Part shown: one piece after another, positions 7,759 through 16,747 of the stretch
How the letters are laid out: each line of letters begins with the position of its first letter
Position numbering within the stretch: the stretch's first letter is position 1
From: Ligilactobacillus aviarius subsp. aviarius DSM 20655
Lineage (GTDB): Bacteria > Bacillota > Bacilli > Lactobacillales > Lactobacillaceae
Direction of reading: 5' to 3'
Length of the DNA stretch: 49,386 nucleotides
Assembly: GCF_001436315.1 (NCBI RefSeq)
Contig: NZ_AYZA01000022.1
Coordinates: 154,013 to 203,398, forward strand
Translations under genes and position numbers: made by a program
The notes under the pieces: generated by a model
Databases searched by the model: none
Told to the model about the DNA's origin: nothing
What the model saw: the letters and a program-made list of their open reading frames with translations, nothing else

Positions 7759-8955
7759 ATGAAAAAGATTAGAGAGAAATTGAAATATTTTGATTGGATG
7801 CTGTTTATTCCATATGCGATTCTGTGTGTGATTGGAATTGTGATGGTTTACTCGGCAAGTTCGATCAATTTATCATACGTTGGGTTAAACTCAGCATCGT
7901 ATATGATCAAGCAAGCAATCTATGTTGTTATCGGAATGATTTTAATGTTCTTGCTGGCCCATTTTAAAACCAAATGGTGGGTCAATTCAAAATTCTTAAT
8001 GGTCGGTTTCGTTATTATGGCAGTGGCCCTTTTTGTTGCAAAGTTCTTTACAAACGCAATTAACGGGGCAAATGGATGGATCCAACTTGGACCGATCAGT
8101 ATTCAACCATCTGAATTTGCTAAGCTGTTCAATATTCTTTTCTGTGCATATACCTTTTCAAACTGGGCCGATCGGCGTGAGCGCGGATTAGGTCATGGAA
8201 ATGGACCATATGTTGCACTTGCAATAATTTTAGGATTGATTATTTGGGAACCCGATGTTGGGGGATTTATGATCAACTTCGCAATTATCATGATCATGTA
8301 CCTCACTTACCGGGATCCCGAAACGAGTAAGTGGAATCGAATCAATAATCAAACGTTTCTGATTGGATTGATTATTCTGTTTGTTATTATGTTACAGGTT
8401 CCACGACTTAAGTTCATTCAAGATTTAAGTTCGCACTTTTATCAGATTCAACGGTTTACGGCGTTTTATCATCCGTTCAAATACTCGGCTAGTGTAGGGC
8501 GGCAGTTAGTCAACTCTTACTATGCAATTAGCAATGGCGGATTCTTTGGCCTGGGCCTTGGGAATAGTATTGAAAAACGGGGATATTTGCCCGAACCGTA
8601 TACTGACTTTATTTTGTCAGTTACAACGGAAGAGCTCGGATTTATTGGGGCAGCCGTACTGATCATCCTCTTACTATTCATTATTTTACGGGTTTACTTG
8701 ATTGGAATTCGGTCGAATAATTTATATAACCGGCTTTTCTGTTTTGGTGTGGGGACGTTTATGTTCGTTGAATCGTTCTTTAACATTGGGGCGGTCATCG
8801 GTCTTTTGCCAATCACTGGGGTTACGTTCCCGTTTGTTTCATACGGGGGATCCAGTATGCTGGTTCTTTCGGTGGCCCTTGGAATGGTAATGAATATTTC
8901 AGCTAATCAGAAACGGCATACTGAAATTGATCCGTTTGAATATTACAAGAAATAG
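7759..8955 (+). CDS. ftsW: Peptidoglycan glycosyltransferase FtsW (SEDS family)
   Basis: This is a SEDS polytopic membrane protein that polymerises septal peptidoglycan with a cognate class B PBP. It has 398 residues, about ten hydrophobic segments and SEDS signatures: GANGWIQLGP, QPSEFAK, WEPDVGG, GGFFGLGLGNS and the C-terminal TGVTFPFVSYGGSS. FtsW is preferred over RodA because of its position after typA and before ylbG. The start is uncertain. ATG 7759 has a poor ribosome-binding site, whereas an in-frame ATT at 7723 follows AAGGGTGG by 6 bases and would add 12 residues. A 7-bp inverted repeat (ATTAGGT/ACCTAAT) spans this leader. Confidence 0.93.
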   Translation: MKKIREKLKYFDWMLFIPYAILCVIGIVMVYSASSINLSYVGLNSASYMIKQAIYVVIGMILMFLLAHFKTKWWVNSKFLMVGFVIMAVALFVAKFFTNAINGANGWIQLGPISIQPSEFAKLFNILFCAYTFSNWADRRERGLGHGNGPYVALAIILGLIIWEPDVGGFMINFAIIMIMYLTYRDPETSKWNRINNQTFLIGLIILFVIMLQVPRLKFIQDLSSHFYQIQRFTAFYHPFKYSASVGRQLVNSYYAISNGGFFGLGLGNSIEKRGYLPEPYTDFILSVTTEELGFIGAAVLIILLLFIILRVYLIGIRSNNLYNRLFCFGVGTFMFVESFFNIGAVIGLLPITGVTFPFVSYGGSSMLVLSVALGMVMNISANQKRHTEIDPFEYYKK

Positions 8956-8966
8956 AGTGAATTGAG

Positions 8967-9284
8967 ATGACAGAATTTGAAGAAAATCCACGTCAAGGTG
9001 TGATCGTTTATCTGTATCGGTTACGAAACAGCAGACAATTACGCAAGTTTGGTCAAATTCAATATATTTCAAAGAAAATGAAATACGTTGTCCTTTACAT
9101 GGATCAAGCTAATGTGGAAGGTAACATTGAACGTTTAAAAAAATTAAAATTTGTTAAACACGTTGAACCTTCAGTCCGGCCATTTCTCCGGGTTGAATAT
9201 TCCGGCTCGGAAGACGGGCAACATTATGAGATGACTGAAGAAGACCGTGAAAAATTTAAGAAAATGAAGAGTGAAGCCAAATGA
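8967..9284 (+). CDS. ylbG: YlbG family protein (UPF0298)
   Basis: This 105-residue cytoplasmic protein of unknown biochemical role is recognised by RQGVIVYLYRLRNSRQLRKFG, by ISKKMKYVVLYMD and by VKHVEPSVRPFL. It is slightly longer than Bacillus YlbG because of an acidic C-terminal tail. It lies between ftsW and rsmD and overlaps rsmD by four bases (ATGA), so it is likely co-translated. Confidence 0.93.
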   Translation: MTEFEENPRQGVIVYLYRLRNSRQLRKFGQIQYISKKMKYVVLYMDQANVEGNIERLKKLKFVKHVEPSVRPFLRVEYSGSEDGQHYEMTEEDREKFKKMKSEAK

Positions 9285-9838
9285 GAATTATTGCAGGAAA
9301 GTTTGGGGGCCGAAGATTAAAGGCGGTTCCGGGAATGAAGACTCGTCCAACAACGGATAAGGTTAAGGAATCAATGTTTAATATTATCGGTCCGTACTTT
9401 GATGGCGGCAATGTCCTTGATTTATTTGCTGGAAGCGGGGGCTTAAGCATTGAAGCTGTTTCGCGGGGAGCAGATCAAGCTTATTTAATTGATCGGCAGT
9501 ATCAGGCGATTAAAACGATTAAGGAAAACGTGGCGGTTACAAAAGCAGAAGATCAATTTCAAATTTTTAAAACTGATGCTCGCAAAGCGCTGACGAAGCT
9601 GGCTGAAAAGCAAATCAAGTTTGATTTGGTATTTCTTGATCCGCCATATAAGCAACAAAAAATCGTTGATGATTTGCTGAAAATGAAAACGTTGGGATTA
9701 TTAAACTCCAATGCAACGATCATGTGCGAGACTGATCAAAATGCAGGGCTTCCTCAAAAAATTGACGGGTTTGAATTTTTAAAAACCGTGACGTATGGAA
9801 TCACGGTGCTCACAATTTATCATTATGTAGGTGATTAA
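9281..9838 (+). CDS. rsmD: 16S rRNA (guanine966-N2)-methyltransferase RsmD
   Basis: This SAM-dependent methyltransferase modifies a guanine in 16S rRNA of the 30S subunit. It has 185 residues and starts MRIIAGKFGGRRL. The SAM-binding motif is NVLDLFAGSGGLSIEA and the catalytic motif is DPPY (FLDPPY). The ATG overlaps the ylbG stop (ATGA). coaD follows directly, in the conserved rsmD-coaD-ylbL order. Confidence 0.96.
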   Translation: MRIIAGKFGGRRLKAVPGMKTRPTTDKVKESMFNIIGPYFDGGNVLDLFAGSGGLSIEAVSRGADQAYLIDRQYQAIKTIKENVAVTKAEDQFQIFKTDARKALTKLAEKQIKFDLVFLDPPYKQQKIVDDLLKMKTLGLLNSNATIMCETDQNAGLPQKIDGFEFLKTVTYGITVLTIYHYVGD

Positions 9839-9839
9839 A

Positions 9840-10328
9840 ATGAAAGCGATGTTTCCAGGAAGCTTTGACCCAATTACAAACGGTCACTTGGACGTGATTG
9901 CACGCGGAAGTCGGATGTTTGACGAATTAGTTGTCGCAATCATGACGAATTCCAGTAAGCATGCGTTATTTTCAACTGAGGAGAAAATGGCGATGGTAAC
10001 GGACGCTGTTCGACCATATTCAAACGTGAAGGTAGTTGCAATGGCGGATGAACTAACCGTCAAGACGGCTGCTAAATTAGGTATAAATGTTATTTTACGG
10101 GGAGTTCGCAATGTTGATGACTTTCAATTTGAACAGCAAATTGCAACAATGAACCGCGAATTAGATTCGAGGATCGAAACGCTCTTGTTGCCAACCTCTC
10201 CGAAAGTTGCATCGATTTCATCCTCGATCGTTAAGGAAATCGGCCGGTTTCATGGAGATACAGCTAAATTTTTGCCAGCAAAAGCGCAGGCAATGCTCGA
10301 GGTAAAGTTCAATGAAAAAGAAAAGTAA
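9840..10328 (+). CDS. coaD: Phosphopantetheine adenylyltransferase
   Basis: This enzyme transfers AMP to 4'-phosphopantetheine in coenzyme A synthesis. It is 162 residues with the nucleotidyltransferase signature GSFDPITNGHLD at the start and SISSSIVKEI near residue 127. ATG 9840 is chosen over GTG 9831 because AGGTGA is placed 5 bases before it and the product then starts MKAMFPGSFDP as in relatives. The rsmD stop (9836-9838) lies just before it and the 3' end overlaps the ylbL start by 17 bases. Confidence 0.96.
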   Translation: MKAMFPGSFDPITNGHLDVIARGSRMFDELVVAIMTNSSKHALFSTEEKMAMVTDAVRPYSNVKVVAMADELTVKTAAKLGINVILRGVRNVDDFQFEQQIATMNRELDSRIETLLLPTSPKVASISSSIVKEIGRFHGDTAKFLPAKAQAMLEVKFNEKEK

Positions 10329-11361
10329 AAAACTAATTATTACGGTAATTTTGGCGGTGATCCTCGTGTTAGCCGTCTTTTTGCCAATTCCGTATTATAT
10401 TGAAGTTCCGGGGTCAGCTCAGAATATTTCGCAATATATTCAAGTTGACAATCAAACAAAAAAGACTGCTAACCAAGATGGGACGTTGATGCTGGTTTAT
10501 ATTCGTGAAATGCACGCAACGCCGTTATCATATGCGATGAGTTTTTTGAACCCATTTGCTGATCGTGACAGCGCGGCTGACCTGTATCAAGGATCAAACG
10601 AAAAGGATTATCAGACTGTTCAACAATACTACATGCAAGATGCAATCAATGAAGCAAAGTATGTTGCTTTTAAAGCAGCTCATAAAAAAGTTGAACGTAA
10701 GTATTTAGGCTTATATGTCATGTCAGTAATGCCCAATTCGAGTTTCAAGGGTAAATTACACGTTGGGGATACCGTTGAATCAGTGAACGGAAAGCATTTT
10801 GGCGATTCGCAAGCGTATATTAACTACATCAAAGGCTTGCCTCGTGGTTCAAAAATCAAGATCGGGGTTTTAAGCGAATCAAAGCATAAAACGCTGACGG
10901 GAATCACGAAACGATTGGGTGACACGCAACAGTATGGGATTGGAATCACCCTTGCAGATCGAACGGAAGTTAAAACGCCGATCAAGGTTCAAGCGAACAT
11001 GGATGGAATTGAAGGTCCGTCGGCTGGGTTAATGATGTCGTTGCAAATTTATGATGATTTGACCCATCAAAATCTTCTTCATGGACGGAAGGTTGCGGGA
11101 ACAGGAACGATTAACGCTCAGGGACAAGTCGGTGATATTGGCGGCGCTGATAAAAAGGTGGTTGCCGCATCACGGGCAGGGGCATCGATTTTCTTTGTTC
11201 CGGATAATCCGATTCCATCGGTGATCAAAAAAGCGTATCCTGATCTACAAACCAATTATCAAGAAGCGAAAAAAGCTGCAAAGAAGATTCATACAAAGAT
11301 GAAGATCGTTCCGGTCCGGACCTTTAATCAAGCACTTGAATACTTGGAAAAAACAAAATAA
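10312..11361 (+). CDS. Membrane-anchored PDZ/Lon-like serine protease (YlbL/SepM family)
   Basis: This 349-residue protease has one N-terminal membrane segment (about residues 7-28), a PDZ domain (about 130-215; SVMPNSSFKGKLHVGD) and a C-terminal Lon-type proteolytic domain. The catalytic Ser is in EGPSAG (Ser237) and the Lys is in GGADKKV (Lys281 or 282). In streptococci the relative SepM processes the competence pheromone; here the substrate is unknown, although the next genes are comE. It starts inside the end of coaD and is closed by a strong terminator. Confidence 0.93.
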   Translation: MKKKSKKLIITVILAVILVLAVFLPIPYYIEVPGSAQNISQYIQVDNQTKKTANQDGTLMLVYIREMHATPLSYAMSFLNPFADRDSAADLYQGSNEKDYQTVQQYYMQDAINEAKYVAFKAAHKKVERKYLGLYVMSVMPNSSFKGKLHVGDTVESVNGKHFGDSQAYINYIKGLPRGSKIKIGVLSESKHKTLTGITKRLGDTQQYGIGITLADRTEVKTPIKVQANMDGIEGPSAGLMMSLQIYDDLTHQNLLHGRKVAGTGTINAQGQVGDIGGADKKVVAASRAGASIFFVPDNPIPSVIKKAYPDLQTNYQEAKKAAKKIHTKMKIVPVRTFNQALEYLEKTK

Positions 11362-11370
11362 AGAAGTTGA

Positions 11371-11410
11371 AGAAAGACGATTTGATTTTATCAAATCGCC
11401 TTTCTTTTTT
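11371..11410 (+). terminator. Terminator after the PDZ protease gene
   Basis: A long hairpin pairs AAAGACGATTTGA with TCAAATCGCCTTT, followed by a T run. It separates the coaD operon from comEA. Confidence 0.85.
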
Positions 11411-11448
11411 CGTAGCTAATAATAGGCAAGCTTCAAGGAGGAAATAAA

Positions 11449-12126
11449 ATGTTGATTGAGTCTCTTCAAGAATTTTGGGAAAAGTACCGGGTTCAGATAA
11501 TTATTGGTGGATTAGTGGTTGGAATTTTGGCTGTTTTATTTTTGCCGGGTATCGGTGGGCGGTCGAATGAGCAGCAAACGATGACTGATATTCGGCCTCC
11601 GGCGATCAGTCAAGGTTCAAAAAAGAGTCAGGTTGGAGAAATGAAGTCCCTCGCCACTTCAACTGGAGATGTTTATGTTGATATTAAAGGGGCTGTTCAT
11701 CATCCCGGAGCGTATCAAATGGCAACTCAGCAGCGGGTCGGGGACGCGGTTCAAAAGGCAGGCGGTTATACGCCGGAAGCCGATCCTAATCAAGTCAACC
11801 TTGCACAAAAAATTACTGATCAGATGGTAATTTATATCCCGCGAAAGGGCGAAAAGATTCCAATTGTCAATTCGACTTCGACCATGAATCCCGGAACAGC
11901 TCCAAGTCCAACAGCCACTGAATCAAATTCGAATGGAAAGGTTAATTTAAATACGGCAACTCTTGAACAACTGAAAGGATTAACCGGCGTTGGCGAGAAG
12001 AAGGCTCAGAAAATTCTTGAATACCGGCAACAGCATGGACAGTTTAAATCGGTTGAAGAATTAAAAAACGTAAACGGCTTTGGTGAAAAAAGTTTGGCAA
12101 CTTTGGCAGAACAAATTTGTGTATAA
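11449..12126 (+). CDS. comEA: Competence protein ComEA, DNA receptor
   Basis: ComEA is the membrane-anchored DNA-binding protein of the transformation machinery. The 225 residues comprise a membrane segment (about 15-33), a linker, an SLBB domain (about 68-130, VYVDIKGAVHHPGAY) and a C-terminal tandem helix-hairpin-helix domain (about 162-225). That domain shows VNLNTATLEQLKGLTGVGEK and later NVNGFGEK. GGAGG precedes the ATG. It begins the comEA-comEB-comEC run. Confidence 0.96.
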   Translation: MLIESLQEFWEKYRVQIIIGGLVVGILAVLFLPGIGGRSNEQQTMTDIRPPAISQGSKKSQVGEMKSLATSTGDVYVDIKGAVHHPGAYQMATQQRVGDAVQKAGGYTPEADPNQVNLAQKITDQMVIYIPRKGEKIPIVNSTSTMNPGTAPSPTATESNSNGKVNLNTATLEQLKGLTGVGEKKAQKILEYRQQHGQFKSVEELKNVNGFGEKSLATLAEQICV

Positions 12127-12168
12127 ACTTCTTGGTATATAATAATTAATATCAACGGAGGTGTTTTT

Positions 12169-12651
12169 ATGAAAAATCAACGGATTCCTTGGAATCAGTA
12201 CTTTATGTGTCAGGCAATTTTACTGTCAATGCGCGGAACGTGCAAACGGCTTTCAGTGGGAGCAATTTTGGTGCGTGATGACCGGATCATTGCTGGCGGT
12301 TACAATGGTTCAGTTTCTGGGGATGTGCACTGTATTGATGAAGGGTGTTATTTAGTTGACGGCCATTGTTTGCGCACGATTCATGCTGAGATGAATGCGA
12401 TTTTGCAATGTGCGAAATTTGGCATTCCGACAAGCGGAGCAGAAATCTACGTGACGGATTTCCCATGTTTGCAATGTACAAAGAGCCTTTTGCAAGCGGG
12501 AATCAAGAAAATTCACTATTTAAGAAATTATCATAACGATCCATATGCCGTTTCATTACTTAAAAAGAAAAATATCGAGGTTGAACAGGTAAAAATTAAT
12601 CCTAAATATCTCGAATCAGTTGTTCAAGTTGCTGACGAAAACGCGGAATAA
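12169..12651 (+). CDS. comEB: dCMP deaminase / ComEB
   Basis: This zinc-dependent deaminase of the cytidine/deoxycytidylate family has 160 residues. The active-site motifs are HAEMNAI (zinc ligand His plus catalytic Glu) and PCLQC (two zinc Cys). It normally converts dCMP to dUMP for thymidylate synthesis. It sits in the comE operon, where it is dispensable for DNA uptake in Bacillus. GGAGGTG precedes the ATG. Confidence 0.95.
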   Translation: MKNQRIPWNQYFMCQAILLSMRGTCKRLSVGAILVRDDRIIAGGYNGSVSGDVHCIDEGCYLVDGHCLRTIHAEMNAILQCAKFGIPTSGAEIYVTDFPCLQCTKSLLQAGIKKIHYLRNYHNDPYAVSLLKKKNIEVEQVKINPKYLESVVQVADENAE

Positions 12652-12728
12652 TTTTTCGAAAGTATTTTTTATTATTTTATGCCCTTGAAGCGCTTGCGCT
12701 TAACTACTGGATTGTTTCCAAAAGTTGG

Positions 12729-14873
12729 TTGGCATGTTTGTTGTTGATTCTTGTGGTTATTCGAATTGGGATAACGCGATGGCGGTCGTTGATTATTGGC
12801 GGGATAATTTTTGGAGGCCTGTGGAGCCTGTTGATGATTCCTACAATTCACAACCTGACCCGGCATTTTGAAAATTATCGGGTCGAAAATCATGTTTATC
12901 AGACATATGCTGATCAATTAAAAATTTCTGATGAGATGGTTTCATTTGAGGCGATTGACCAGACTCAAAATAAACATGTTAAGGCAACTTATTTTTTTAA
13001 GAATGACCGGGAACGCGAAATATTAAATCGCCAAAAAGGATGCTTATTATTTAACGTTGATGCCGATGTGAAACTTCCAGATCAACCGTCTAATGAAAAT
13101 CAATTTAATTACCGGCGTTTTCTTCAAAGCCGGAAGATTAATCAAATTGTTCAAATTGCTAAAATTAACCGGATTGATTCCAGTCATTTGAATTTCGGAA
13201 ATGATTTTAGTCATCAGATTCGAATGCGGATGCTTCAGAATCTTAATCGGTTACCATCCGCGTTAAAAGATTATGCAAAAGCGTTAATTTTAGGCGTTAT
13301 TGATGATGATTTTCAGGTTACGATTGAGCAGATTCGGAAGCTGGGATTGCTTTATCTATTTTGCCTTTCGGGAATGCATGTCTTTTTTATTCGCAAGTAT
13401 TTAATGATGATTGGAACGTTTTTTAAAATTCCAATCGAAGGAATTGATTTGATTTTGCTAGTTGGATTTCCGTTTTATTTAATCATTGGCGGTGGAAGTT
13501 TAAGCCTTTCACGCGCAATTTGGATGGCGTGGCTTGCAATTTTATCCCGGTTTATATTGAAACGGGGACTAAGCGGAATTGAATGTTGGAGTATTGTGTT
13601 GATCGTGAGTTTATTCAGATTTCCCTTAATGTTCTTTTCGCTTGGGGCATTATTAAGTTATTTGATGACGTTTATCCTCTTACTTGCAAGTAGCAAGTCT
13701 GCATTTAAAATGAATTTCAAACTGAATAATTTTAGTATCCCGTTGATTTTAAACAGCACGTATCAATGGAATATTTTAACTTCAGGGCTCGCATTTGCTG
13801 TTGGGTGGATTTTTGAAAAAATAATCTTTCCAATTACACTTTTGGGAAGCATGGTTCCGGGAATTCGAAACATTTGTAATCAGCTTTTATTACTGGTGAA
13901 TCAAGGATTTGCTTCTTTAGCTGCAATTCCAACGACAATTACTTTTGGAAAGCTTCCGGGCACGGTGGGCGTTTTAATTATCCTGATGATGTTTCTCATT
14001 GAAAATCGCCGGCATCGTTTTGCAAAATGGGTAATTATTGGAATGCTTTATCTGGGAAGCTGGCTTTGGATCGCCTTTCCGCTTAAGTCGAAAGTCATTT
14101 ATTTTGATATCGGTCAGGGTGATGCAACCTTGATTCAAAAGGCCTTTCAGCATCGCGTGGTTTTGATCGATACTGGTGGTAAATTGAATTATGGAAGAAA
14201 ACGACCATCGAACCGTCCAACTGCTGGCCAGCGAATTATTGCTAATTACCTTTTAAGCAAGGGATTAACAGTGGTCGACGGTTTGTATTTAACTCATCAG
14301 GATACGGATCATATTGGATATATGGCAAGTATTGGAAAGCAAATCAGGTATAATAAGATTTATGTTCCTGCTGGAATGGAAAAATTAGAATCTTTTCAGC
14401 AAAAATTGAATCGGTTAAAGCAACCGCTAAAAAAGATCATTCCGGTGACTGATCAGGTTTCGAATAAAGATTTTAAAATTTTGCACCCGTTTGAAGAGGG
14501 AAAAGGAACCAATCAGGATTCAATGGTTTTGTATCAAAAAATTGGGAATTATCGGTTTTTATTTACCGGCGATCTTGATCAAGCCGGCGAATTAAAAGTA
14601 ATTGACCGCTATCCGGATTTAAGAGTTGATGTGTTAAAGTCGGGCCATCATGGAAGTAAAACATCATCTAATCCGCAGTTTGTTGATCAAATTGCGCCCA
14701 AGTTGGCAATTATTTCGGCAGGAAGAAATAATCGTTATCATCATCCCAATCAAGAAACCCTCCAAACGTTTAATGAACGGGCCATTCCTTTTTTAAATAC
14801 TGCTAAAAGTGGAATGATTCAGGTTGAGATCAGCGATTCAAAAATTAACGTAACTGAGGAGCTAAAGAGGTAA
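12729..14873 (+). CDS. comEC: DNA uptake channel ComEC/Rec2 (true start probably further upstream)
   Basis: ComEC forms the inner-membrane channel for single-stranded DNA. From TTG 12729 it has 714 residues: N-terminal hydrophobic segments, a soluble OB-like part, the Competence-domain helices (LYLFCLSGMHVFF) and a C-terminal metallo-beta-lactamase-like domain with QGDATLI, LTHQDTDHIG and SGHHGSKTSS. The frame is open back to 12636 and encodes FRKYFLLFYALEALALNYW, which continues the first membrane helix. However, no ATG, GTG or TTG lies there in frame; only ATA 12648 and ATT 12651 are available, the latter overlapping the comEB stop. TTG 12729 has no good ribosome-binding site. Confidence 0.93.
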   Translation: MACLLLILVVIRIGITRWRSLIIGGIIFGGLWSLLMIPTIHNLTRHFENYRVENHVYQTYADQLKISDEMVSFEAIDQTQNKHVKATYFFKNDREREILNRQKGCLLFNVDADVKLPDQPSNENQFNYRRFLQSRKINQIVQIAKINRIDSSHLNFGNDFSHQIRMRMLQNLNRLPSALKDYAKALILGVIDDDFQVTIEQIRKLGLLYLFCLSGMHVFFIRKYLMMIGTFFKIPIEGIDLILLVGFPFYLIIGGGSLSLSRAIWMAWLAILSRFILKRGLSGIECWSIVLIVSLFRFPLMFFSLGALLSYLMTFILLLASSKSAFKMNFKLNNFSIPLILNSTYQWNILTSGLAFAVGWIFEKIIFPITLLGSMVPGIRNICNQLLLLVNQGFASLAAIPTTITFGKLPGTVGVLIILMMFLIENRRHRFAKWVIIGMLYLGSWLWIAFPLKSKVIYFDIGQGDATLIQKAFQHRVVLIDTGGKLNYGRKRPSNRPTAGQRIIANYLLSKGLTVVDGLYLTHQDTDHIGYMASIGKQIRYNKIYVPAGMEKLESFQQKLNRLKQPLKKIIPVTDQVSNKDFKILHPFEEGKGTNQDSMVLYQKIGNYRFLFTGDLDQAGELKVIDRYPDLRVDVLKSGHHGSKTSSNPQFVDQIAPKLAIISAGRNNRYHHPNQETLQTFNERAIPFLNTAKSGMIQVEISDSKINVTEELKR

Positions 14874-14878
14874 ACAAA

Positions 14879-15913
14879 GTGAATGTAAATGAATTAATTT
14901 TAAATTTAAAGGAACGGAAAGTGAATCCAGTAAATGTAATTCTCGGCGAAGAACAATACCAGATTCAACGTATTCGGCAAGCATATCTTGACTTAATTCC
15001 GGATGAAGAACGGGAATTTAATGTTGGACAATATGATATGGAGACTGTTCCGCTAAGTACGGCATTAGATGATGCCATGTCCGTTCCATTTTTCGGTGAA
15101 TACCGGCTTGTGATGATCACTAATCCGTATTTTTTAACGGGGGAAAATAAAAAAAGCAAGCTTGAACATGATGTGAACGGGCTGATGAATTATATTCAAA
15201 ACCCGCAACCGACAACGATTTTGGTAATCATTGCTCCTTATCCGAAACTTGATGAGCGTAAGAAAATTGTCAAACTTTTAAAGCAGAATGGGAACGTGGT
15301 TGATAACCACTTAATGACTGAAAAAGAAGTTCAAGTAGAATTAACTCACGTATTAAAGCAGAAAAAGGTCGAAATTGAACCGCAGGCGATGCAATTATTA
15401 CTTGAAAAAACGGGTTCTAAAATTGAAATGGCAATCAATGAGTTACAAAAGTTGATGATTGCTGCCGGACAAGAACGCTTGATCACTGCTGAATACGTTG
15501 AGCAGCTTGTTTCAGCTTCATTAGAACAAAATGTATTTGATTTAATTGATCTGGTAATGCAGCATAACGGAACAGCCGCTTTGAAAATGTATCATGAATT
15601 ACTTGATCAACAAGAAGAACCGTTAAAAATCAATGCAATCCTTTTGGGAAACTTCCGGTTACTGCTTCAGGTCAAGGTCTTGCACAAACATGGATATGCT
15701 CAGGGAAATATTGCAGGAACGTTAAAAGTTCATCCGTATCGAGTAAAGTTGGCTTTAAGAAAGATCAAGCGTTTTTCGCTTGGTGATTTAAGAAAAGCAT
15801 ATTTAGGATTGCTTGAAAACGAGGAAAAAATGAAGTCGACATCTCAGAATCCGGAACTATTGTTTCAAATGTTTCTATTGAAATTTAATCAAAATAAAAA
15901 AGCTGGAAATTAA
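14879..15913 (+). CDS. holA: DNA polymerase III delta subunit
   Basis: This is the clamp-loader subunit that opens the beta clamp. The 344-residue protein shows the family start region (NVILGEEQYQIQRIRQAYL), the middle SLEQNVFDLIDLVMQHN and the C-terminal SQNPELLFQMFLLKF. It starts at GTG 14879, 5 bases after the comEC stop, with AAAGAGG upstream. The gene order comEC-holA-rpsT is conserved in Firmicutes. Confidence 0.96.
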   Translation: MNVNELILNLKERKVNPVNVILGEEQYQIQRIRQAYLDLIPDEEREFNVGQYDMETVPLSTALDDAMSVPFFGEYRLVMITNPYFLTGENKKSKLEHDVNGLMNYIQNPQPTTILVIIAPYPKLDERKKIVKLLKQNGNVVDNHLMTEKEVQVELTHVLKQKKVEIEPQAMQLLLEKTGSKIEMAINELQKLMIAAGQERLITAEYVEQLVSASLEQNVFDLIDLVMQHNGTAALKMYHELLDQQEEPLKINAILLGNFRLLLQVKVLHKHGYAQGNIAGTLKVHPYRVKLALRKIKRFSLGDLRKAYLGLLENEEKMKSTSQNPELLFQMFLLKFNQNKKAGN

Positions 15914-15926
15914 TCCAGCTTTTTTA
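15895..15926. terminator. Bidirectional terminator between holA and rpsT
   Basis: The hairpin AAAAAGCTGG, loop AAATTAAT, CCAGCTTTTTT includes the last codons of holA and is flanked by A and T runs, serving both convergent genes. Confidence 0.8.
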
Positions 15927-15944
15927 TTTTATTAATTAATAAAA

Positions 15945-16199
15945 TTATTTGTTTAAACGAGCTGCCATCCGTGACTTGTCACGAGCTGCTTTGTTAGCCT
16001 TAATTAAGCCCTTTGAAGCTGCCTTATCAACTGCAGAAACAGCTGCTTGATAAAGTTCTTCAATGTTATCTGCACCAGCAGTAACTGCTTTTTCAAATTT
16101 CTTAATAGCAGTCCGCATCTTGCTTAATTGTGAAGAATTCCGACTGTTAGCTTTTTCGCTTGTCTTTACGCGTTTGATCGCTGATTTGATGATTGGCAT
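15945..16199 (-). CDS. rpsT: 30S ribosomal protein S20
   Basis: S20 is an 84-residue basic, helical primary 16S rRNA binding protein. It starts [20 protein letters not shown] and ends [16 protein letters not shown], as in lactobacilli. ATG 16199 is chosen because GGAGGTGAAATC precedes it; upstream in-frame ATGs have no such site. It is transcribed alone from a promoter at 16260-16288. Confidence 0.97.
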   Translation of the reverse strand: MPIIKSAIKRVKTSEKANSRNSSQLSKMRTAIKKFEKAVTAGADNIEELYQAAVSAVDKAASKGLIKANKAARDKSRMAARLNK

Positions 16200-16259
16200 G
16201 ATTTCACCTCCAAAATTATGAATTCCGTTACCGGTCATCACTAAACTTTAACATAGACA

Positions 16260-16288
16260 ATTATACAAGAGCAATTCCGACAATGCAA
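16260..16288 (-). promoter_or_regulatory. Promoter of rpsT
   Basis: The minus strand reads TTGCAT, 17 bases, TATAAT, placed about 60 bases upstream of the S20 start. Confidence 0.6.
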
Positions 16289-16337
16289 TAAAAAAATCAA
16301 AGTTTGTCAAGGTATTTCGCTTGACAGCAAAAGAAGC

Positions 16338-16366
16338 TTGATTTTATTTAATAACTCATATAGAAT
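16338..16366 (+). promoter_or_regulatory. Promoter of rpsO
   Basis: TTGATT and TAGAAT with a 17-base spacer lie about 100 bases before the S15 start. This leaves a leader of roughly 95 bases. Confidence 0.55.
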
Positions 16367-16372
16367 ATTAAG

Positions 16373-16460
16373 CGTGCTTAGTGCACAGACCTTTTACTGA
16401 GTGAGATTCGATTCACCGACGTTTTACTCGGTATTGGGCGACATTTAAATGAAAGGGTGG
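16373..16460 (+). promoter_or_regulatory. Possible S15 autoregulatory leader
   Basis: The rpsO leader contains overlapping short inverted repeats (GTGAG...TTCAC and CCGA...TCGG) just before the ribosome-binding site. S15 represses its own translation through 5' leader structures in several bacteria. The assignment here is inference from position and local folding potential only. Confidence 0.3.
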
Positions 16461-16468
16461 AGGTCATA

Positions 16469-16738
16469 ATGGCTATTACACAAGAAAAGAAAAACGAAAT
16501 CATGAAGAAGTATGCTCGTCACGAAGGCGACACAGGTTCAGCAGAAGTTCAAATTGCTGTTTTAACTGCTGATATCAATGAATTAAACGATCACGTTAAG
16601 GAACACAAGAAAGACTTTGCTGCACAACGTGGTTTGATGAAGAAAATTGGTCACCGTCGTAACTTACTTGCATACTTACGGAACACAGATATTCAACGTT
16701 ACCGTGAATTAATCAAGAGTTTAGGTTTACGTCGTTAA
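16469..16738 (+). CDS. rpsO: 30S ribosomal protein S15
   Basis: S15 is an 89-residue 16S rRNA binding protein of the 30S platform. It starts [20 protein letters not shown] and contains [15 protein letters not shown] 16469 is preferred to GTG 16457, because GGTGGAGG is placed correctly for the ATG and the product then has the universal length. It is monocistronic with a strong terminator. Confidence 0.98.
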   Translation: MAITQEKKNEIMKKYARHEGDTGSAEVQIAVLTADINELNDHVKEHKKDFAAQRGLMKKIGHRRNLLAYLRNTDIQRYRELIKSLGLRR

Positions 16739-16747
16739 TCCGATTAA

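Noticed and set aside
11405-11448. Competence-sigma (ComX) box before comEA
   Set aside because: The sequence TTCGTAGCTAATAATAG only loosely resembles a cin/com-box; not enough to support a call.
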